Assembly (NCBI GenBank): GCA_017936765.1
Contig: JAGBEX010000014.1
Coordinates: 124,001 to 188,000, forward strand
DNA from: Clostridia bacterium
GTDB taxonomy: Bacteria > Bacillota > Clostridia > Christensenellales > Aristaeellaceae
Reading direction: 5' to 3'
Length of the DNA stretch: 64,000 nt
Made by a program: the position numbers and the translations under genes. Of the stretch, positions 25,521 to 36,958 are shown one piece after another (position 1 is the first letter of the stretch; each line of letters starts with the position of its first letter). A model generated the notes under the pieces. It did not search any database, was not told the origin of the DNA, and saw nothing but the letters and a program-made list of their open reading frames with translations.

Positions 25521-26033
25521 ATGGGCATTGAGCTGAAAAAGCTGACAGCGCAGGATGGGCGCGATGTGTATGATTTCCTGCAAACGCTGCCGAAGGATGA
25601 GAATGGATTCATCAATAGCGCGGTGGGTATGACCTTTGAGGAGTTTCGGCATTGGTGCGCCAAGTGCGCTGAAAGTGCGGAGAAAACGGAGATCGAGGAT
25701 GGCTGGAAGGTGCCGCAGACGACCTATTGGCTTTATGCAGACGGGAAGCCCGTTGGCACGGGAAAGCTGCGCCATTTCCTGACGGATGCCCTGCGGATGA
25801 GTGGCGGTCACATTGGGTATGCCATTGCGCCGGATGCCCGCAACCGTGGGTATGGCAAGCTGCTGCTGAAGGGAATGCTGCACGAAGCCAAATTGAAGGG
25901 GATTGACCGTGTTCTGGTTACGGTACACAACGATAATATGGCATCCATCCGCGTCGCGCTTGGCTGCGGTGGTGTGATCGAGCGGATCACCGAGGAGCGG
26001 CACCTGATTTGGTTGGATACTTCTGTGGAATAA
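25521..26033 (+). CDS. GNAT family N-acetyltransferase
   Basis: 170 residues. A GNAT core is visible: a strand with HIGYAIAPDARNRGYGKLLL (motif A, RxxGxG loop) followed by VTVHNDNMASIRVALGCGG (motif B). The N-terminal 60 residues are charged and form the substrate side. The ATG at 25521 has AAGGGAGG at 25505-25512. It is a monocistronic unit between two hairpins. Substrate unknown; not closely similar to the GNAT at 5828. Confidence 0.87.
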   Translation: MGIELKKLTAQDGRDVYDFLQTLPKDENGFINSAVGMTFEEFRHWCAKCAESAEKTEIEDGWKVPQTTYWLYADGKPVGTGKLRHFLTDALRMSGGHIGYAIAPDARNRGYGKLLLKGMLHEAKLKGIDRVLVTVHNDNMASIRVALGCGGVIERITEERHLIWLDTSVE

Positions 26034-26040
26034 GTGAATA

Positions 26041-26067
26041 CCCCCACCGGAATAGCTCCGATGGGGG
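26041..26067. terminator. Hairpin between convergent genes
   Basis: CCCCCACCGGA (26041-26051) faces TCCGATGGGGG (26057-26067) with one mismatch. There is no strong T-run on either side, so it is a weak bidirectional terminator candidate. Confidence 0.5.
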
Positions 26068-26073
26068 TGCGTA

Positions 26074-26532
26074 TCAACGCAGTTCTTCCAGAAGCCTGGC
26101 ATAGCGCTGGGCTTCTTTTTCATTGGGCGGCTGGGTGGGATTGTGCAGGCAATGGTGCAGCACGTCGGCGTCCTTCAGCACCTCGTCCAGGGGCGCTTGC
26201 TCCTTGTCCTTGTCGCTGTGGTGGGCGATGGCAGAGCAGATGGCGTCCATTTCCTCCTGGGTGAACTGGCCGGAGCCTTTCATGCAGGTGCGCGCCATGG
26301 CGGCGCTGCGTCCGGCGTGGTTTTTGCTTTCCCCGGTGGCGTAGGTGGAGATGTCGTGGAGCAGCCCGGCCACGGTGGCCAGCTCGACAGAAAGGCCGCG
26401 GTGGAGCGCCAGCAGGGCAGCATTGTCTGCCACGCCGTAGAGATGCACGGCGGCGATGCGATGCTCCTCGCTATCGGTGATGGTGTCCAGCAGGCGGTTC
26501 ACGTAGAGCTGCACGCAGGTGATGCGATCCAT
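26074..26532 (-). CDS. HD-domain phosphohydrolase
   Basis: 152 residues of the HD superfamily of metal-dependent phosphohydrolases. Metal ligands are recognisable as H30, H59-D60 (LLHD), H104/H105 (AIAHHSDKD) and D121. The substrate is unknown. The ATG at 26532 is preferred because GGAGG is then 7 nt away; an ATG six bases earlier would overlap the recX stop but sits too close to the ribosome site. It is the last gene of a minus-strand run after recX. Confidence 0.85.
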   Translation of the reverse strand: MDRITCVQLYVNRLLDTITDSEEHRIAAVHLYGVADNAALLALHRGLSVELATVAGLLHDISTYATGESKNHAGRSAAMARTCMKGSGQFTQEEMDAICSAIAHHSDKDKEQAPLDEVLKDADVLHHCLHNPTQPPNEKEAQRYARLLEELR

Positions 26533-26534
26533 GG

Positions 26535-27161
26535 TCATTCCTCCATATCCTGCATAACGTGGCTGATGGCCTCGCGGGCGATGTCCCAGCCGTAGCCGCG
26601 GCGGGCCAGCATGGCGGTGATGCACTGTGCGGTTTTGCGGGGATCCTCGCCGGGTTTGGCGCGGGCCATGGCCTTTTCCACCAGAGAAATGGCTCCGGCC
26701 AGCTGGTCGTCCTCGTCGATGCTCTCCAGGGCGGCCTCGGCTTCATCGGCAGAGATGCCCTTGCGGCGCAGTTCCTGGGCAATGCGGTTGCGTCCCAGCT
26801 TGCGGGCGGAGCGGGCTTCCACCCATTGCTGAGCGAAGTCGGCATCGTCCAGCAGATCATTGGTTTCCAGCTTGTAGATCACCATTTCCACGGTGCAGGG
26901 GCGGTAGCCGCAGCGGAGCAGCTTGTCCTCGATCTCCTTGCGGCTGCGGGCGCGGCTGGCCAGGAAGGCCACGGCACGGTCGAGGGCGTGGCGGTACTGG
27001 CGTACCATGAGCCAGTTGTCGTATTCCTCGACGTCGATGGGTTCGCCCTCCTGCAGGGGACGCTCGCGGAAAAGACTGAGGGGGACGAGGATCTCATCGC
27101 TCTCGCTGATGGTGACGCGCATTTTGCCGCGTTCTTTTTTGATGGCGGTGATCACTTCCAT
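26535..27161 (-). CDS. recX: Regulatory protein RecX
   Basis: Modulator of RecA filaments, 208 residues, built of three-helix repeats. The stretches ASRARSRKEIEDKLLRCGY, NDLLDDADFAQQWVEARS and KLGRNRIAQELRRKGIS are typical of RecX. An extra N-terminal part of about 50 residues (beta-rich, with VTISESDEILVPLSLF) is common in Firmicute RecX. The ATG at 27161 follows AAGGAG with 8-nt spacing; it overlaps the 3' end of the upstream gene by 10 nt. recA is not in the window. Confidence 0.9.
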   Translation of the reverse strand: MEVITAIKKERGKMRVTISESDEILVPLSLFRERPLQEGEPIDVEEYDNWLMVRQYRHALDRAVAFLASRARSRKEIEDKLLRCGYRPCTVEMVIYKLETNDLLDDADFAQQWVEARSARKLGRNRIAQELRRKGISADEAEAALESIDEDDQLAGAISLVEKAMARAKPGEDPRKTAQCITAMLARRGYGWDIAREAISHVMQDMEE

Positions 27162-28318
27162 GCAGGTAACTCCTTCTGCAATGCCCATTGGAGCAAGGCT
27201 TTGTTGGATAAGCCCAGCCTGCCTTCACGGGCCTCGCTGCAGCCACCGTTGAGGAAGATGACCTGGCGGCCTGTTTCCTCCTCGATGAACGCGCCGTCCA
27301 CGCAGCCATAGGCAAAGCCCTGGTGGCCGTAGAGCTTGCGGGGCGAAATGTCGGGGCGATCGAGGATCACCAGCCCCAGGCCATAGCGGCGGTCGGGGGA
27401 AGCGGCTGTGCCGGTGTAGCTGTGCTGGGTCTTCATTTGACGGATGAGGGCGGGGGAGAAGTACTGTTTGTCCTTGTAGACGCCGTCATTTGCGATGATC
27501 AGCAGCAGATTGGACAGGGAGGCGCAGTTGGTGTACATGGCTCCGGCGGTGTGGCCAAAGTGCCGGGCGGGATCGGGTTGGGCGATGCTCCTGCGGCCAA
27601 GGCTGGTGATGGTGATATCCTGGCCTTGGCGGTAGGGCAGCACCCGGGCAATGGGTATGATGCGGCTTTCCTCCAGCGTGGAGGCATCCAGGGTGGCCTC
27701 CATGCCCAGGGGCTGGAAAAGCTTCTGCTGAAAGACGGTCTCCAGGGACTGCCCGGTGATGGATTCCATCAGGCAGCCCAGCAGGCCGAAGCCGAAATTG
27801 CAGTAGGACATGGCGTTGTTGTCAACGCGAACGCCCTCGCTTCGCAGAACGGTGTGAAAGGTGTCGCCATTGCGCAGGGCTTGCTCGTAGGCAGGGATGT
27901 CCCGCAGGCCGGAGGTGTGGCACAGCAGCTGACGGATGGTGATGCCCCGCAGGGCAGGTTCATCATCGGCATCGGGGATCAGGGGAGCGATGGGATCGTC
28001 CAGGGCAAAGGCACCTTCCTCCGCCAGCTTCAGCGTCACCAGCGCGGTGGCCATTTTGGTGATGGAGGCTACGCGGAACAGGGTATCGCTGTTTGCAGAG
28101 TGGGCAGGACGGCGGATGGTGGTGTGAACGGTGGCGAAGTCGTCTCCCTGACACAGAAGCAGCGAAGAACCCAGCACGTGGTGCTGGCGCAGAATGTGCT
28201 GGAAGGCCTTTATGTCAATGGGATGGCCGTGGGTGATATGGCTCATTTGGCCGCGGGGAGAAGGGGAGAGGGGCAGCGCGGCGCGGTAGAGCAGGTTGCG
28301 GAAATTGGTGGTAGGCAT
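27152..28318 (-). CDS. Serine hydrolase of the class C beta-lactamase fold
   Basis: 388 residues. The three active-site elements of the serine beta-lactamase/DD-peptidase family are present: SITK at 85-88, YCN at 172-174 and GHQG at 331-334 in place of KTG. No signal peptide or lipobox is visible, so unlike penicillin-binding proteins it appears cytoplasmic; an esterase or peptidase role is more likely than antibiotic resistance. An AAGGAGG ribosome site precedes the ATG at 28318. It lies 9 nt downstream of lgt and is cotranscribed with it. Confidence 0.88.
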   Translation of the reverse strand: MPTTNFRNLLYRAALPLSPSPRGQMSHITHGHPIDIKAFQHILRQHHVLGSSLLLCQGDDFATVHTTIRRPAHSANSDTLFRVASITKMATALVTLKLAEEGAFALDDPIAPLIPDADDEPALRGITIRQLLCHTSGLRDIPAYEQALRNGDTFHTVLRSEGVRVDNNAMSYCNFGFGLLGCLMESITGQSLETVFQQKLFQPLGMEATLDASTLEESRIIPIARVLPYRQGQDITITSLGRRSIAQPDPARHFGHTAGAMYTNCASLSNLLLIIANDGVYKDKQYFSPALIRQMKTQHSYTGTAASPDRRYGLGLVILDRPDISPRKLYGHQGFAYGCVDGAFIEEETGRQVIFLNGGCSEAREGRLGLSNKALLQWALQKELPAWK

Positions 28319-28327
28319 GGTGCCTCC

Positions 28328-29281
28328 TTACGGGCTTTTTTCGTATGTATAGACGGTCAGGGCTGAGACGATCATGGCAAGGGAGTAAGTGGCGCATTGC
28401 AGCGTGGCGGCTTCGATACCAGTCAACCCTGCCAGCGCCATGTAGATCGAATAGCCCACCGTCAGAAGGATGCAGGCCAGCATGGGCAGGGAACGAAGGC
28501 TCAAAAGGCGTCGCACACCTTGCTGCTTCAACACCCGGAAGAGGAAGATGCCCAGCACGACTGCACAGATGCACAAAGCCAGCACCTGGCTGATGCGCAG
28601 GCTACCGCCAGCGTAGAGGCTATCGGTACGCAGGCCCTCAATGATCAAGCGTCCTGCACCATAAAGCAGGAAGTACCACAGGCTGAGATCGCCGGTGCGG
28701 TGCATACGCCTGCGGGTGAGCATCAGCACGAGGAAGACCGCCAGGTTCCACATGGATTCATAGAAGAAGGTGGCCATGTGCCATGCGCCGCCGGTGGCGC
28801 TGGGGATGAACACCGCAGCGGGAAAGAACTGCCACGCAGGATCAACGATCTGCACACCGTAGGCTTCCATGTTGAAGTAGTTACCCCAGCGGCCGATGGC
28901 CTGTGCCAGGATAAGCCCAGGCGCAATGAGATCCGTCAGCGTGCCGAGGGGCAACTTGCGCCTGCGGGCAAACAGCACCACCGCCAGCAGACCGCCGATG
29001 ATGGCGCCATAAATGGCCAAGCCGCCCTGCCAGATATACAGGACGCTGATGGGGTCGGGGGCAAAGGTCTCCCAGGCGAAGAGGACATAATACAGCCTTG
29101 CACCAAGGATGCCGAAGGGGACCACCCACAGGGCAAGATCCACCACGGTGTCCCTGGGCAGGGCGAGGCGTTTCTCCTCCCGGCTGGCGATGAACAGCGC
29201 CAGGCATATGCCGATGACGATCAGCACACTATACCAGGGAATAACGCCAAGAAACAGGCGGCTGGTTGGCGTGGCAAGCAT
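28328..29281 (-). CDS. lgt: Prolipoprotein diacylglyceryl transferase
   Basis: Membrane enzyme that attaches diacylglycerol to the lipobox cysteine of prelipoproteins. 317 residues, seven or more helices. The Lgt signature GRWGNYFNMEAYG is at 130-142, and YIWQGGLAIYGAIIGG (HGGL-type) is upstream. The C terminus extends about 50 residues beyond the usual core with two more hydrophobic segments (about 262-310). AGGAGGG precedes the ATG, and a consensus promoter lies at 29308-29336. Confidence 0.94.
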   Translation of the reverse strand: MLATPTSRLFLGVIPWYSVLIVIGICLALFIASREEKRLALPRDTVVDLALWVVPFGILGARLYYVLFAWETFAPDPISVLYIWQGGLAIYGAIIGGLLAVVLFARRRKLPLGTLTDLIAPGLILAQAIGRWGNYFNMEAYGVQIVDPAWQFFPAAVFIPSATGGAWHMATFFYESMWNLAVFLVLMLTRRRMHRTGDLSLWYFLLYGAGRLIIEGLRTDSLYAGGSLRISQVLALCICAVVLGIFLFRVLKQQGVRRLLSLRSLPMLACILLTVGYSIYMALAGLTGIEAATLQCATYSLAMIVSALTVYTYEKSP

Positions 29282-29307
29282 GGGCGTATCCCTCCTGAAT
29301 TTTCTTC

Positions 29308-29336
29308 ATTATAGGGTTTTCCGGAAAAGCTGTCAA
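29308..29336 (-). promoter_or_regulatory. Consensus sigma-A promoter of lgt
   Basis: Reading minus: TTGACA (29336-29331), 17-nt spacer, TATAAT (29313-29308), both perfect. The spacer contains the 12-bp palindrome TTTTCCGGAAAA (29317-29328). Confidence 0.9.
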
Positions 29337-29434
29337 GCATACATGAATGGGCGTCATTATTGTGATAAAATTAACGCATTTGTATTTTGTCGGAACTAAC
29401 TCTCCCGATTTATGCATTTTTCATCGAAAAGCCA

Positions 29435-29463
29435 TTGCAAATGAAAGGGTTTTCATTTATAAT
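29435..29463 (+). promoter_or_regulatory. Sigma-A promoter of upp-atp
   Basis: TTGCAA (29435-29440), 17-nt spacer, TATAAT (29458-29463). The spacer is almost filled by the inverted repeat AATGAAA-gggt-TTTCATT (29440-29457). Confidence 0.82.
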
Positions 29464-29516
29464 AGGAAAGAATATGGACGCGGAGGCTCATTTGGGCTGC
29501 CGCTTACCACACATAA

Positions 29517-30161
<645 letters not shown>

Positions 30162-30171
30162 GGTGAACCTG

Positions 30172-30570
30172 ATGGATTTCCTGAAGAAGATCGATCCCAC
30201 GGTGAAAAAAGAAACGCTGTACATCACTGCTGTTGTGGGTATCCTGACGGTGCTGATGGAAGCGGTGTTCCTCATCCTTGGCCGCTGGGACATGAAGGTT
30301 TTGTGGGGCGGCCTGCTGGGTGCCTGCGTGGCGGTGCTAAACTTCTTCCTGATGGGTCTCACGGTGCAGAAGGCCGTGGACAAGGAGGAAAAGGAAGCCA
30401 AGCAGTTAATGAAGGCTTCACAGTCCGGCCGTATGATGATGCAGCTGGCCTTTGCAGCCATTGCTGCGGCCATCCCCGGGGCGTTCAATCTGCTGGCGGC
30501 GCTGCTGCCGCTGCTGTTCCCCCGCATTGGTGTGATGCTCCGCGGCGTCATTTTCAAGGAAAACAATTGA
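30172..30570 (+). CDS. atpI: ATP synthase subunit I-like protein
   Basis: 132-residue protein with four hydrophobic segments, lying between upp and atpB where atpI normally is. AtpI-type proteins assist assembly of the c ring. No strong motif is available, so the call rests on topology, size and position. The ATG at 30172 has AAGGTG upstream; an in-frame GTG at 30163 is an alternative. Confidence 0.7.
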   Translation: MDFLKKIDPTVKKETLYITAVVGILTVLMEAVFLILGRWDMKVLWGGLLGACVAVLNFFLMGLTVQKAVDKEEKEAKQLMKASQSGRMMMQLAFAAIAAAIPGAFNLLAALLPLLFPRIGVMLRGVIFKENN

Positions 30571-30611
30571 TCTCTTTTCTGATTACTGTTTGAAAGGAGG
30601 TGAGAGATGTA

Positions 30612-31502
30612 ATGAATGAAAAACAAAGCAAGCTGCGCGCGAAGGATGGCCTGTACATCGCCATGATGATCGTTCCTCTGGTGGTGGCCATGATCATCAA
30701 GATCGTTACCACGCCTGCTTCGGAGGGCATCAGCATCAGCGGTGCGCGAATCTTTCTGGAGATCCCCATGCCTTTGATGCCGCTGCTCATTACCGAAGCA
30801 CAGGTGAACTCCTGGCTGATCATGATTACCATTCTGGGCGTGTGCCTGTTCCTGACCAATGGCATCCACGAAAACCGTGGAGACTGGCGGCAGATGGGCG
30901 CTGAATGGCTGGTGGAAAAGCTGGACGGCCTGGTGGGCGAAAACATGGAGCCTGTGTTCCATGCCAGCTACGCTCCCTTTGTGGGCGCGGTGATGTCCCT
31001 CTCGGTGTTCTCCAGCTTGATGTCCCTTTTCGGCGTCTATCCTCCCACGTCCGACCTGAATGTGGTGGGCGGCTGGGCGATCCTGGTGTTCATCCTCATC
31101 ACCAAGAACAAGCTGAAGGCGGGCGTGGGCTACTATGCCAAGGGCTACCTGGAACCCATCCCGGTGATGCTGCCTATGAACATCATCAGCGAGGTGGCGA
31201 CGCCTGTTTCCATGGCCTTCCGTCACTTTGGCAACGTGCTTTCTGGCTCGGTCATTTCCGCGCTGGTGGCATGGGCGCTGGCGGGTGCTTCGGCGGCTCT
31301 GCTGGGCTGGCTGCCTGGTTTCCTGGGTGAATTCCCATACCTGCGCGTTGGTCTGCCTGCTATCCTCAGCGCTTACTTTGATGTATTCAGTGGCTGCATC
31401 CAGGCGTTCATCTTCTCGATGCTGACGATGCTTTACATCTCTGGCGCCTATCCCGGCGACGAGCTTGAAGCCCGCAAAGCGCGGCTGGCTCAACAACACT
31501 AA
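30612..31502 (+). CDS. atpB: ATP synthase Fo subunit a
   Basis: Membrane stator carrying the ion half-channels, 296 residues. The essential arginine is R204 in AFRHFGNVLSG, and the last helices contain CIQAFIFSMLTMLYISGAY, matching the a-subunit C-terminal motif. The start follows AAAGGAGG (30593-30600). A stray ATG-TAA just before it (30607) may slow initiation slightly. Na+ or H+ specificity is better judged from subunit c. Confidence 0.93.
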   Translation: MNEKQSKLRAKDGLYIAMMIVPLVVAMIIKIVTTPASEGISISGARIFLEIPMPLMPLLITEAQVNSWLIMITILGVCLFLTNGIHENRGDWRQMGAEWLVEKLDGLVGENMEPVFHASYAPFVGAVMSLSVFSSLMSLFGVYPPTSDLNVVGGWAILVFILITKNKLKAGVGYYAKGYLEPIPVMLPMNIISEVATPVSMAFRHFGNVLSGSVISALVAWALAGASAALLGWLPGFLGEFPYLRVGLPAILSAYFDVFSGCIQAFIFSMLTMLYISGAYPGDELEARKARLAQQH

Positions 31503-31527
31503 AAAAACAAAACACATTTGGAGGTAA

Positions 31528-31821
<294 letters not shown>

Positions 31822-31834
31822 GTAGGTGACGGAA

Positions 31835-32338
31835 ATGCAATCGCTTGAAGTCATTTCCATTAACCTGTGGGACGTACTCATTTCCCTGGCCAACCTGGCC
31901 ATTCTCTTCGTGCTGATCAAGAAATTCCTGTACAAGCCGGTGAAAAAGGTCATTGCTGCCCGGCAGGAGGCCATTGCCAAGGAGTATGCCGAGGCTGAGG
32001 CCGCCCGCACCAGCGCTGAAGCTTCCCGCACGGAGTATGCGCAGAAGCTCTCTGGCGCCCAGGATGAAGTGGACGCCATGCTGGAGGAGGCCACGATGAA
32101 CGCCAATCGCCGCGGCGAGCGCATCGTGGCCGATGCCCAGGACAAGGCCGACGGCATCATCCGCCAGGCCCAGACCGAGGCCGAAATGGAGAAGAAGAAG
32201 GCTCAGGCCACCATTCGCCGCGAGATCACCGACGTGTCCGCTGCCCTGACGGAGAAGCTGCTGGGCCGCGAAATGTCCGCCGACGATCACCGCGCGATGA
32301 TCGACTCCTTCCTGGATGGGATCGGTGAAGAGCAATGA
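31835..32338 (+). CDS. atpF: ATP synthase Fo subunit b
   Basis: Peripheral stalk protein, 167 residues: a short N-terminal region, one membrane helix (about 15-35, LANLAILFVLIKKFLYKPV), then a long Ala/Glu/Arg-rich coiled helix. The KKFLYKPV boundary is characteristic. The ATG at 31835 follows AGGTG; a GTG at 31826 is an alternative. It overlaps atpH by 4 nt. Confidence 0.94.
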   Translation: MQSLEVISINLWDVLISLANLAILFVLIKKFLYKPVKKVIAARQEAIAKEYAEAEAARTSAEASRTEYAQKLSGAQDEVDAMLEEATMNANRRGERIVADAQDKADGIIRQAQTEAEMEKKKAQATIRREITDVSAALTEKLLGREMSADDHRAMIDSFLDGIGEEQ

Positions 32339-32865
32339 TCAAGATTAGCAACGAGTACGCCGACGCCCTCTTCTCCCTGGCCATGGATCTCCATGCAGAG
32401 GAAGAGACCCTCGACGCGCTGCACCTGATCCGCGACAGCTTCCGGCAGGAGCCGGAGGCGCTGGCCATGCTTGCCTCTCCCGCCATTGCCAAGAGCCAGC
32501 GGCTCGCCGCATTGGAGGAGGCCTTTGGCAGCCAGCTGCCCCAGCACGTGATGGGCTATATGCACACCCTGTGCAACAATGGCCACATCCGCGAGTTTAT
32601 GGACAGCGTGCAGGCCTACGAGGAGCTGTACAACAGCGCCAGGAAGCTTTCCACGGCCTATGTGACCAGCGCCGTGGAGCTTTCGGAAGAGGAAAAGACC
32701 GAACTGAAAAACAAACTGGAAAAGCGCCTGGGCAGAACCATTTGTCTGGAATGCGCCATTGACGAGACCCTGCTGGGCGGCCTGGTGGTTCAGGTGGACG
32801 GCAAGGTGATCGACGGCAGCCTGAAGCACAGGCTGCATGAAATCAAGGAAGTGATGAATAGATGA
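32335..32865 (+). CDS. atpH: ATP synthase F1 subunit delta
   Basis: Links the peripheral stalk to the top of F1. 176 residues, normal length. It has an N-terminal helical bundle ([11 protein letters not shown]) and the C-terminal signature [21 protein letters not shown], which fits the OSCP/delta family pattern. Start and stop are coupled to neighbours by ATGA overlaps on both sides. Confidence 0.94.
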   Translation: MIKISNEYADALFSLAMDLHAEEETLDALHLIRDSFRQEPEALAMLASPAIAKSQRLAALEEAFGSQLPQHVMGYMHTLCNNGHIREFMDSVQAYEELYNSARKLSTAYVTSAVELSEEEKTELKNKLEKRLGRTICLECAIDETLLGGLVVQVDGKVIDGSLKHRLHEIKEVMNR

Positions 32866-34355
32866 GCAACAAGCCTGAGGAGATCAGCAGCATCCTGAAG
32901 GAGCAAATCCGGAACTACAAGTCTCACATCGAAATGGCTGAGACGGGTACCGTGATCACCGTTGGCGACGGCATTGCGCGGGTGTACGGCCTGCGTTCCT
33001 GCATGGCCAACGAATTGCTCCGCTTCGAGGATGGCAGCTATGGCATGGCACAGAACCTGGAAGAGGACACCGTGTCCGTTGCCGTGCTTTCCGACAAGGA
33101 TACCATTCATGAAGGCGCCACGGTGTACCGCACCGGCCGCGCCCTGTCCGTTCCGGTGGGCGAGGCCATGCTTGGCCGCGTGGTGAATGCCCTGGGTCAG
33201 CCCATTGACGGCAAAGGCGATATCGCCACCACCGAGACCCGCCCCATCGAGAGCGAGGCTCCCGGCATCATCGAGCGCCAGAGCGTTCATGTGCCGCTGC
33301 AGACCGGCATCAAGGCCATCGACGCCATGATCCCCATTGGCCGTGGCCAGCGCGAGCTGATCATCGGTGACCGCCAGACCGGCAAGACCGCCATCGCCAT
33401 TGACACCATCATCAACCAGAAGGGCAAGGGTGTGCTGTGCGTGTACGTGGCCATCGGCCAGAAGCGTACCTCCGTGGTGCAGATCGCCAACGAGCTGGAA
33501 CGTGCCGGTGCCATGGAGTATTCCATCATCGTGTCCGCCTCTGCGGCTGAAAGCGCCCCCCTGCAGTACATTGCGCCCTATTCCGGCTGCGCCATGGCAG
33601 AGTATTTCCGCGAGCAGGGCAAGGACGTGCTGATCGTGTACGACGACCTGAGCAAGCACGCCGTGGCTTACCGCGCACTGAGCCTGCTGATTCGTCGTCC
33701 TCCGGGACGCGAGGCCTATCCGGGCGACGTGTTCTACCTGCACTCCCGCCTGCTGGAGCGCGCGGCCTGCGTGCATAAGGATTTCGGCGGCGGCTCCATC
33801 ACGGCGCTGCCCATCATCGAGACCCAGGCTGGCGACGTGTCTGCCTACATTCCCACCAACGTGATCTCCATCACCGATGGCCAGATCTTCCTGGAGACCG
33901 AGCTGTTCCACTCCGGCATCCGTCCGGCTATCAACCCCGGTATCTCCGTGAGCCGCGTGGGCGGCAGCGCCCAGCTGAAGGCCATGAAGAAGGTGGCTGG
34001 CGAGCTGAAGCTGTTGTACGCCCAGTACCTGGAGCTGAAGTCCTTCGCTCAGTTCGGTTCCGACCTGGATGCGGACACCAAGGCCCGTCTGGCCCTGGGC
34101 GAGCGCATTGTGGAAGTGCTGAAGCAGGGCAAGAACAGCCCCATCCGCGTGGGCTGCCAGGTGGCCATTGTGTATGCTGTGATCCACGGCTTCCTCAACG
34201 ATGTGCCTGTGAACAAGGTGCAGGAGTGGGAAGCCCGCATGAGCGACAAGCTGGAAGCCGAGCATCAGGACATGCTGGTGCGCTTCGAGACTGGCTATTT
34301 CGACGATTCCGATGTGAAGGAACTGGAAGAGGCGCTTGCGTCCGTGCGGAGGTGA
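32862..34355 (+). CDS. atpA: ATP synthase F1 subunit alpha
   Basis: Non-catalytic nucleotide-binding subunit, 497 residues. Walker A GDRQTGKT is at 169-176; [20 protein letters not shown] sequence near residue 350-370 carries the arginine finger in the SRVGG motif. A slightly short C-terminal end is within family range. Translationally coupled to atpH. Confidence 0.97.
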   Translation: MSNKPEEISSILKEQIRNYKSHIEMAETGTVITVGDGIARVYGLRSCMANELLRFEDGSYGMAQNLEEDTVSVAVLSDKDTIHEGATVYRTGRALSVPVGEAMLGRVVNALGQPIDGKGDIATTETRPIESEAPGIIERQSVHVPLQTGIKAIDAMIPIGRGQRELIIGDRQTGKTAIAIDTIINQKGKGVLCVYVAIGQKRTSVVQIANELERAGAMEYSIIVSASAAESAPLQYIAPYSGCAMAEYFREQGKDVLIVYDDLSKHAVAYRALSLLIRRPPGREAYPGDVFYLHSRLLERAACVHKDFGGGSITALPIIETQAGDVSAYIPTNVISITDGQIFLETELFHSGIRPAINPGISVSRVGGSAQLKAMKKVAGELKLLYAQYLELKSFAQFGSDLDADTKARLALGERIVEVLKQGKNSPIRVGCQVAIVYAVIHGFLNDVPVNKVQEWEARMSDKLEAEHQDMLVRFETGYFDDSDVKELEEALASVRR

Positions 34356-34360
34356 GCTGA

Positions 34361-35164
34361 ATGGGAGCTAACATCAAAGCCCTCAAAACGCGCATCCGCA
34401 GCGTGGACAGCACCCTGCACCTGACCCGCGCCATGGGTCTGGTGGCTTCCTCCAAGATCCGCCGTGCCAACGAGGCCATGAACGGCGGCAAGCAGTATGC
34501 TGCTGCATTCGGCAGCGTGGTGGACCTTTTGACCGCCTGCCCCGAGTGCGCCCACAGCCCCTATATGAAGGAGCCGGAAGGGGAGCGCACCTGCCTGATC
34601 GTCATTGCTGGTGACCGCGGCCTGGCGGGCGGCTACAACGCCAATGTGTTCCGCCTGGTGGCTGAATTGCCCCACGACCGCATCGTTCCCATCGGCAAGC
34701 GCGCCTGCGACAGATACAAGGGGGAGTTCTTCTCCTCTGAGGTCTTCAATGGTGCGCAGGCTACGGACATGGCTCGCAAGCTGTGCGCTGCCTACGTGGC
34801 AGGGGAGTTTGACAAGCTGGGCATCGTGTCCACCAAGTATGTGAGCATGATGACCCAGGAGGCCATGGTGACCTGGGTGCTGCCCCTGGAGCGCACGGAG
34901 CAGGCCGAAAAGGTGGCTGCCGTGTTTGAGCCGGACGAGGAGAGCATCCTGAACACCGCGGTGCCGGACTATGTGGCGGGCATCCTGATGCGCTGCGTGC
35001 GCGAAAGCTTCGCCAGCGAAGTGGCGGCGCGCCGCATGGCCATGGATTCCGCTGGCAAGAACGCCCAGTCCATGATCGACAACCTGCAATTGCAATACAA
35101 CCGTGCCCGCCAGGGTGCCATTACCCAGGAGATCACGGAGATCGTGGCTGGCGCAGGCGAATAA
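34361..35164 (+). CDS. atpG: ATP synthase F1 subunit gamma
   Basis: Central rotor shaft, 267 residues (a little short). The N-terminal helix IKALKTRIRSVDSTLHLTRAM and the C-terminal helix with RRMAMDSAGKNAQSMIDNL and YNRARQGAITQEITEIVAGA are diagnostic; the Rossmann-like middle begins with LIVIAGDRGLAGGYN. It lies between atpA and atpD as usual. Confidence 0.96.
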   Translation: MGANIKALKTRIRSVDSTLHLTRAMGLVASSKIRRANEAMNGGKQYAAAFGSVVDLLTACPECAHSPYMKEPEGERTCLIVIAGDRGLAGGYNANVFRLVAELPHDRIVPIGKRACDRYKGEFFSSEVFNGAQATDMARKLCAAYVAGEFDKLGIVSTKYVSMMTQEAMVTWVLPLERTEQAEKVAAVFEPDEESILNTAVPDYVAGILMRCVRESFASEVAARRMAMDSAGKNAQSMIDNLQLQYNRARQGAITQEITEIVAGAGE

Positions 35165-35188
35165 ACATCGACCACCCATCAAAGTTAA

Positions 35189-36849
<1,661 letters not shown>

Positions 36850-36860
36850 ATCGCATAGCA

Positions 36861-36890
36861 AAAGGCAGACCGAGATGGTCTGCCTTTTCT
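36861..36890 (+). terminator. Intrinsic terminator of the atp operon
   Basis: AAAGGCAGACC (36861-36871) pairs perfectly with GGTCTGCCTTT (36877-36887), 5-nt loop, then TCTGC and a T-rich stretch. Confidence 0.92.
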
Positions 36891-36910
36891 GCTTTCTTTT
36901 CATGAAATGG

Positions 36911-36939
36911 TTGTTCCTTGTGGGCGGTCATGCTATACT
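36911..36939 (+). promoter_or_regulatory. Promoter of the QueG-like gene
   Basis: TTGTTC (36911-36916), 17-nt spacer, TATACT (36934-36939) with an extended TG at 36931-36932. Confidence 0.72.
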
Positions 36940-36958
36940 TGTGCAGGAGGTGATGGCG

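Noticed and set aside
26041..26067. Hairpin considered as a strong rho-independent terminator
   Set aside because: Stem is GC-rich but has no run of T on either strand; kept only as a weak candidate.
27152..28318. Beta-lactamase resistance gene
   Set aside because: The fold and SxxK/YxN motifs are present, but there is no export signal and the third motif is GHQG, typical of esterase- or peptidase-like members. A resistance claim is not supported.
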